This document shows positions 60,295 through 64,000 of a stretch of DNA of 64,000 nt, one piece after another. The stretch lies in NCBI GenBank assembly GCA_910578545.1, contig CAJTPT010000008.1, positions 1-64,000 on the forward strand. The letters run 5' to 3'. The position numbers were made by a program, and so were the translations under genes. The stretch comes from an uncultured Christensenella sp. Its GTDB lineage: Bacteria; Bacillota; Clostridia; Christensenellales; Pumilibacteraceae. How positions within the stretch are numbered: position 1 is the first letter of the stretch; each line of letters starts with the position of its first letter. The notes beneath the pieces are model-generated. The model had not been told where the DNA came from and did not search any database. It was given only the letters and a program-made list of their open reading frames with translations.

Positions 60295-63200
60295 CTATTT
60301 AATTGGCTTTGCAATACTCGTTTTCACCCTGTCTTGAATATCCATTATTTCACCCGACTCAAACGAGTACAAAACGGCGCGCTTTACTTTTAGCGGGGTC
60401 GTGCGCTCGACGGCTTCGGTGTACAGTCTTAACTGCGTTTTGTACGCGGTGTTATTTAGGTGCGACGGATTGCCCGTTTTGTAGTCGATAATAGTCGCCG
60501 TGCCGTTCGTATCCACTATCAGTAAATCGATAACGCCCTGAACAAGCACGTCGCCCACGGCTTCCGCGCCGTAAACTTCGTTTGCGGGCATATTGACTAT
60601 AAAGTACCGTTCCTTGGCGACAAACGCCGCGCCGTCGGTAAGAGGGCGCATGACTTCCGCCGCGCGCAATATTTCCGCTTTGTCCACAAGATTAAAGTTA
60701 TCGCTCTCGCGCTCGAGATAATCGAGGTCGGGGTTAGCAAAGTCCATTAGTTCCATTGCGCGATGGTAGGCAGTGCCGCGAATACGCGCGTCAACGTCGT
60801 CCTCGTGCGCGCCGTCCGCGGCGTAGTCGTGCGTTATTACAGGCATGACAGTCGGCGCTTCCTCGTCCTCCGCCGCCTTGTGCGCCGCGGCGGTAACGCA
60901 GGTCTTTATGGGAATAACGGTTAGTCTTTGTCTGTCGGCGTTGTAGTCTGCGGCAAGAGCGTGCGCGGCTTTTATCGCCTCTTCGAGCTCGGGATTGCGT
61001 GCAATAGGCGGCTCCATCTCCCCCGCCTCGATGGGTGAAAGCGTGACCGGTTTTGTCGGTATGCCGTAAAACACGCCCAAAATATTTCCGCATTCGCGCG
61101 GTTCCTTTTGCTTAATGCCGTTGCTCTTGCCCGTCACTACAAGCGTGTTTTGCGCACGGGTGAGCGCGACATACAAAAGCCGCAATTCTTCCGCCCGCGC
61201 ACGGTCGGGATAGCGCACGTTTTCCACAAGCCACGGAGCGGTGGGGATCAGCTCGCGCGTTTCGTCGGGAAGCTTTACAAACACGCCGCGCTCGGACACC
61301 GATACCTTTTTGTATCTGTCGCTCTCGTTAAACTTTTTGGCAGTGTCGGCGACAATGACCAATTCGTATTCCAAACCCTTGGACGCGTGGATAGTCGTTA
61401 TCGTCACAGCGTCGTCGCTCGCGCCTGTCTTCAGCTCGAAGTCGGTGCTGTCAAAGTAATTTAAAAACTCATGCATACCGAGCTCGCGGTCGGCAGCGAA
61501 GCTTATCAGCGCTTCCACCGCCTCGGCGTTGCCGCCGCGCTCGTAAACGTGCGTAAAGTAATCGGTCTTAGCCGTGATAATGCCCAAAACGTCGGCGCAA
61601 TCGCGAGTGAGCGCCGCCTTGGCTATCTCGTCGCGAACGGTCAAAAAGGCATTGATTTTGCCCTCGAGCCAGCCGCGGTACGCCGTCACCTTCTGCCAAA
61701 ACGCGTAACCGCGCTTGCCATCGAATATGGGCAGTACGCCGTTTTTTGCGGCAAGGCTCTCGCCCGTCAACGCTATTTCCATAAGCTCGCCGTCGGTAAA
61801 ACCGCCGAGCGCCGAGTGCATTGCGGTGTACAATGCAATGTCGTCAAACCTGTTGTCCGCGCACCGCATAATATCGACGAGCGCAACCACGTCGGGGCAG
61901 TCCTTGGCTTTGCCGCGCTTGCCCATCGAGTATTTAACGCCGCGGCTTTTCAGCTCGCTCTCGAGCGCCGCGCAAAACCGCGTGCCGAGCGAACGAGCGA
62001 GCACCGCTATCTTACCGAGCGGAACGTCCTTGTGCGTATCCGCAAATCGAACTATCATGTCGGCGATAAGCTTTGCCTCGTCGTCCGACTTTTCCGACCC
62101 ACAGTCCGATACGACCGAATACCCCGAAAGGTCGCGCTCGTTCTTCCACGAAGTCGCCGCCCTCTGCTTTTTTTCGACGGGCACGAGGTACAGCCCCGCG
62201 TCGCCGCCCGAAAGAGCTTTGTTGCCCCAAACGAGCCGCTGTTCGGGACTTGCGTAATCCACGCCGCCGAAGTCTACAGTCATTGTTCCGTCAAACACCT
62301 TATTTATAAAGTCGATTACGGTTTGGGTCGAGCGGAAGTTGTCGGACAGCGGAATATGATTGTAGTCCGGGCTCTTTATCGCATTTATAAAATGCTCGGG
62401 CGAGCATCGCCTAAACCCGTAGATAGATTGCTTGACGTCGCCTACCAAAAACATCTCGGCGCCCGCCGCTTTTAATCTATCCGCGATTGCCGATTGCAGT
62501 GGGTTGACGTCCTGAAACTCATCTATAAAAACAAACTTGAGCGTGCGCGCGATTTCGCCGAGGCACTGCTCGTCGCAAAGCACCGCGTACGCGCCGTGCT
62601 CGAGGTCGGAATAGTCGATTTTACCAAGCCGCTCCTTGCGTTCGCGGTAGCCGTCGTAGGCGTCGAGGGCAACCGCTTTAAGCGCCGCCGCGTATTCCGC
62701 GCCGTCCACGGTTTTGGCTTTGACCGCAAGCGCGCAAAACTCGCGCAGCTTTTTGCACTCGCCCTTCATTGCAAGCACGCGCTCGTTAAGCTCGTCGCGG
62801 TAGTCGAGCGTTTTCGTTCGACTGCTTGCCCTGGACAGCTCGTCGATTTTACCGTCTATATAATCGATCATCTCGTCGCACATGTCCGCGCGATCCGGCA
62901 TGTCCGCCGCAACAAGGTCAAGCTTGATTTCCGCTATCCTGCGTTTAAGACCGTCAACCCGCTCGCGCACTATTCCGTCCAACTCGGCAAAGCTGTCGCT
63001 GTCGGGCGAAACGGAAGTGAGGTACCCTATCGGGTCGGGCATGGAAAGCGCAAACTCGAGTATCTCACCCACGGTGTCCTTGACTGTATCGTCGCTACGC
63101 CTTGTGCTTAAAATATCGTACATCACCGAAAAGAATGGCGAAGCGTTTGCCCACGCGCGGGCGACGGCGCTTTCCACTACGTCCGCGCGAATGCCGTCCG

Positions 63201-63582
63201 CTTCCCCTTCCTCGCAAATGACGGCGGACGGATCGATGCGCGCCGCAAAAAAGTACGTTTTGACTAACCGCTGACAATAGCTGTGCAAGGTGCCTATGTT
63301 GGCGGTGGGCAGACTGTCGAGCGCGGCGGTAGCGATTTTTTCGTACTTTTTTTCCGCTTTGAGCTCGTACAGCTTTTCGGTGAGCTTGACGCGCATGTCC
63401 GCGGCGGACGCGCGGGTAAACGTGACGATAAGCATTTCGCTAAGGTCCTTTGCCTCGCCGCTTTTAAGCTTTTCGATTATACGCGCTATCATGACGGTCG
63501 TTTTGCCGCTGCCCGCGCCCGCCGATACTATTATATTCCCGCGCTCGAATACGGCGCGTTTTTGGTTTTCGGTAAAGCCCAT
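60295..63582 (-). CDS. addA: helicase-nuclease subunit AddA
   Basis: 1095 residues from the ATG at 63582, chosen because it follows the addB stop by 2 bp and begins MGFTENQKRAVF (the usual AddA start). UvrD-type helicase motifs: SAGAGSGKTTVMIARIIEKL (Walker A), FTRASAADMR, FIDEFQDVNPLQSAI (Walker B), GDVKQSIYGFRR, SDNFRSTQTVIDF, and TIHASKGLEYELVIV. The C-terminal nuclease domain has the PD-(D/E)XK motif VQGVIDLLIVDTNG ... IIDYKTGN. With AddB it resects double-strand breaks and loads RecA at Chi-like sites. Slightly shorter than B. subtilis AddA (1232). Confidence 0.97.
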   Translation of the reverse strand: MGFTENQKRAVFERGNIIVSAGAGSGKTTVMIARIIEKLKSGEAKDLSEMLIVTFTRASAADMRVKLTEKLYELKAEKKYEKIATAALDSLPTANIGTLHSYCQRLVKTYFFAARIDPSAVICEEGEADGIRADVVESAVARAWANASPFFSVMYDILSTRRSDDTVKDTVGEILEFALSMPDPIGYLTSVSPDSDSFAELDGIVRERVDGLKRRIAEIKLDLVAADMPDRADMCDEMIDYIDGKIDELSRASSRTKTLDYRDELNERVLAMKGECKKLREFCALAVKAKTVDGAEYAAALKAVALDAYDGYRERKERLGKIDYSDLEHGAYAVLCDEQCLGEIARTLKFVFIDEFQDVNPLQSAIADRLKAAGAEMFLVGDVKQSIYGFRRCSPEHFINAIKSPDYNHIPLSDNFRSTQTVIDFINKVFDGTMTVDFGGVDYASPEQRLVWGNKALSGGDAGLYLVPVEKKQRAATSWKNERDLSGYSVVSDCGSEKSDDEAKLIADMIVRFADTHKDVPLGKIAVLARSLGTRFCAALESELKSRGVKYSMGKRGKAKDCPDVVALVDIMRCADNRFDDIALYTAMHSALGGFTDGELMEIALTGESLAAKNGVLPIFDGKRGYAFWQKVTAYRGWLEGKINAFLTVRDEIAKAALTRDCADVLGIITAKTDYFTHVYERGGNAEAVEALISFAADRELGMHEFLNYFDSTDFELKTGASDDAVTITTIHASKGLEYELVIVADTAKKFNESDRYKKVSVSERGVFVKLPDETRELIPTAPWLVENVRYPDRARAEELRLLYVALTRAQNTLVVTGKSNGIKQKEPRECGNILGVFYGIPTKPVTLSPIEAGEMEPPIARNPELEEAIKAAHALAADYNADRQRLTVIPIKTCVTAAAHKAAEDEEAPTVMPVITHDYAADGAHEDDVDARIRGTAYHRAMELMDFANPDLDYLERESDNFNLVDKAEILRAAEVMRPLTDGAAFVAKERYFIVNMPANEVYGAEAVGDVLVQGVIDLLIVDTNGTATIIDYKTGNPSHLNNTAYKTQLRLYTEAVERTTPLKVKRAVLYSFESGEIMDIQDRVKTSIAKPIK

Positions 63583-63584
63583 GA

Positions 63585-64000
63585 CTATTCCACCCCGTCG
63601 TTGCTGTCGTCGTCGGTAACACGAGCAATCCCGCCGCCGCATATACCTATATACGGACAACGCTCGCACGCCTTATCCACGGGCGAACGCTCGATATGCC
63701 CCGCCGCAATCTCGTCCGCGGCAACATCGGCGTTGTTCATGCACTTCTTTTTTAAATCGGCAAACTCGGCTTTATCCATAAGCCCCTTGGTAATCCGCCC
63801 GTCAAAGACGATGCCGCCGCCTTTGTCGGACTTGAGTCGTACGGGAACGATTTCCGATTTATCCCCGCCCGCAATAAGCGTATTGTCGTAATCGAGCGCG
63901 ACAGATACGTCCTTTACAAGACAGCCCGACATATTCTGCTCGGGCGTGCCGCCCGCAGTGTACTTTTTGCTCTGTCGCACGTAAAACACGCCCGTTACGT
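63585..64000 (-). CDS. addB: helicase-nuclease subunit AddB, 3' end (partial)
   Basis: The frame is open to the window end, so only about 138 C-terminal residues are seen. TGVFYVRQSKKYT at the start of the visible part is the AddB nuclease-domain motif, and the C-terminal PVDKACERCPYIGICGGG carries the cysteines of the AddB [4Fe-4S] cluster. It is the upstream partner of addA (TAG, 2 bp gap, ATG), as in known addBA operons. The N-terminal helicase part lies outside the window. Confidence 0.92.
   Translation of the reverse strand, partial: VTGVFYVRQSKKYTAGGTPEQNMSGCLVKDVSVALDYDNTLIAGGDKSEIVPVRLKSDKGGGIVFDGRITKGLMDKAEFADLKKKCMNNADVAADEIAAGHIERSPVDKACERCPYIGICGGGIARVTDDDSNDGVE

Overview
The window looks like a chromosomal segment from an uncultured, endospore-lineage Clostridia (Firmicutes/Bacillota), probably a gut or gut-like relative of the Christensenellales. 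The evidence is spo0A and spoIIE, addAB-type recombination genes, DegV proteins, an LTA-synthase-type sulfatase, sigma-A promoters close to TTGACA-N17-TATAAT, and very large lipoproteins with InlB-type repeats. The taxonomic placement is inference from gene content only. No phage, insertion sequence, CRISPR array, rRNA or resistance island was seen. Most genes up to about 50.7 kb are on the minus strand; 51.0-60.2 kb runs on the plus strand.

Layout. 0-11.3 kb: partial lipoprotein, initiator tRNA, a 2424-residue cell-surface-type repeat protein (+), a decayed pseudogene and a 577-residue lipoprotein. 11.5-17 kb: typA, spoIIE and a thioredoxin-reductase-like flavoprotein. 17.1-24.7 kb: a 2.5 kilo-residue lipoprotein made of InlB-like, Ig-like and carbohydrate-binding-like modules. 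24.9-27.7 kb: PHP phosphoesterase, XRE regulator, ECF-like membrane protein, J-like protein. 27.8-34.3 kb (minus, likely one or two transcripts): dnaX, aspartate aminotransferase, small P-loop ATPase, threonine-synthase-like pseudoenzyme, trpS, DUF5685 and J-like protein. 34.7-38.7 kb: two membrane proteins, pgk and a TIM-barrel protein. 39-48.7 kb: a tight five-gene run, hybrid histidine kinase, LRR lipoprotein, MoxR, DUF58, transglutaminase. 48.9-50.7 kb: two DegV paralogues. 51-60.2 kb: spo0A, then a plus-strand run of kinase, membrane protein, LtaS-like sulfatase, small membrane protein, ClC, SDR and flavodoxin-ferredoxin. 60.3-64 kb: addA and the 3' end of addB.

The most interesting signals are: (1) an A10 run in dnaX at the gamma/tau junction, preceded by a perfect stem-loop, where slippage in either direction gives an immediate stop; (2) near-consensus promoters placed exactly 6 nt before the ATG of dnaX and of the thioredoxin-reductase-like gene, implying leaderless mRNAs; (3) a threonine-synthase homologue that has lost the PLP lysine and the phosphate loop, overlapping a small P-loop ATPase gene; (4) a dispersed AATTCGGAATT-ended element family that abuts and often supplies the stop codons of genes; (5) a sensor kinase/LRR/MoxR-DUF58-transglutaminase operon; and (6) Spo0A-type boxes at spoIIE and spo0A.
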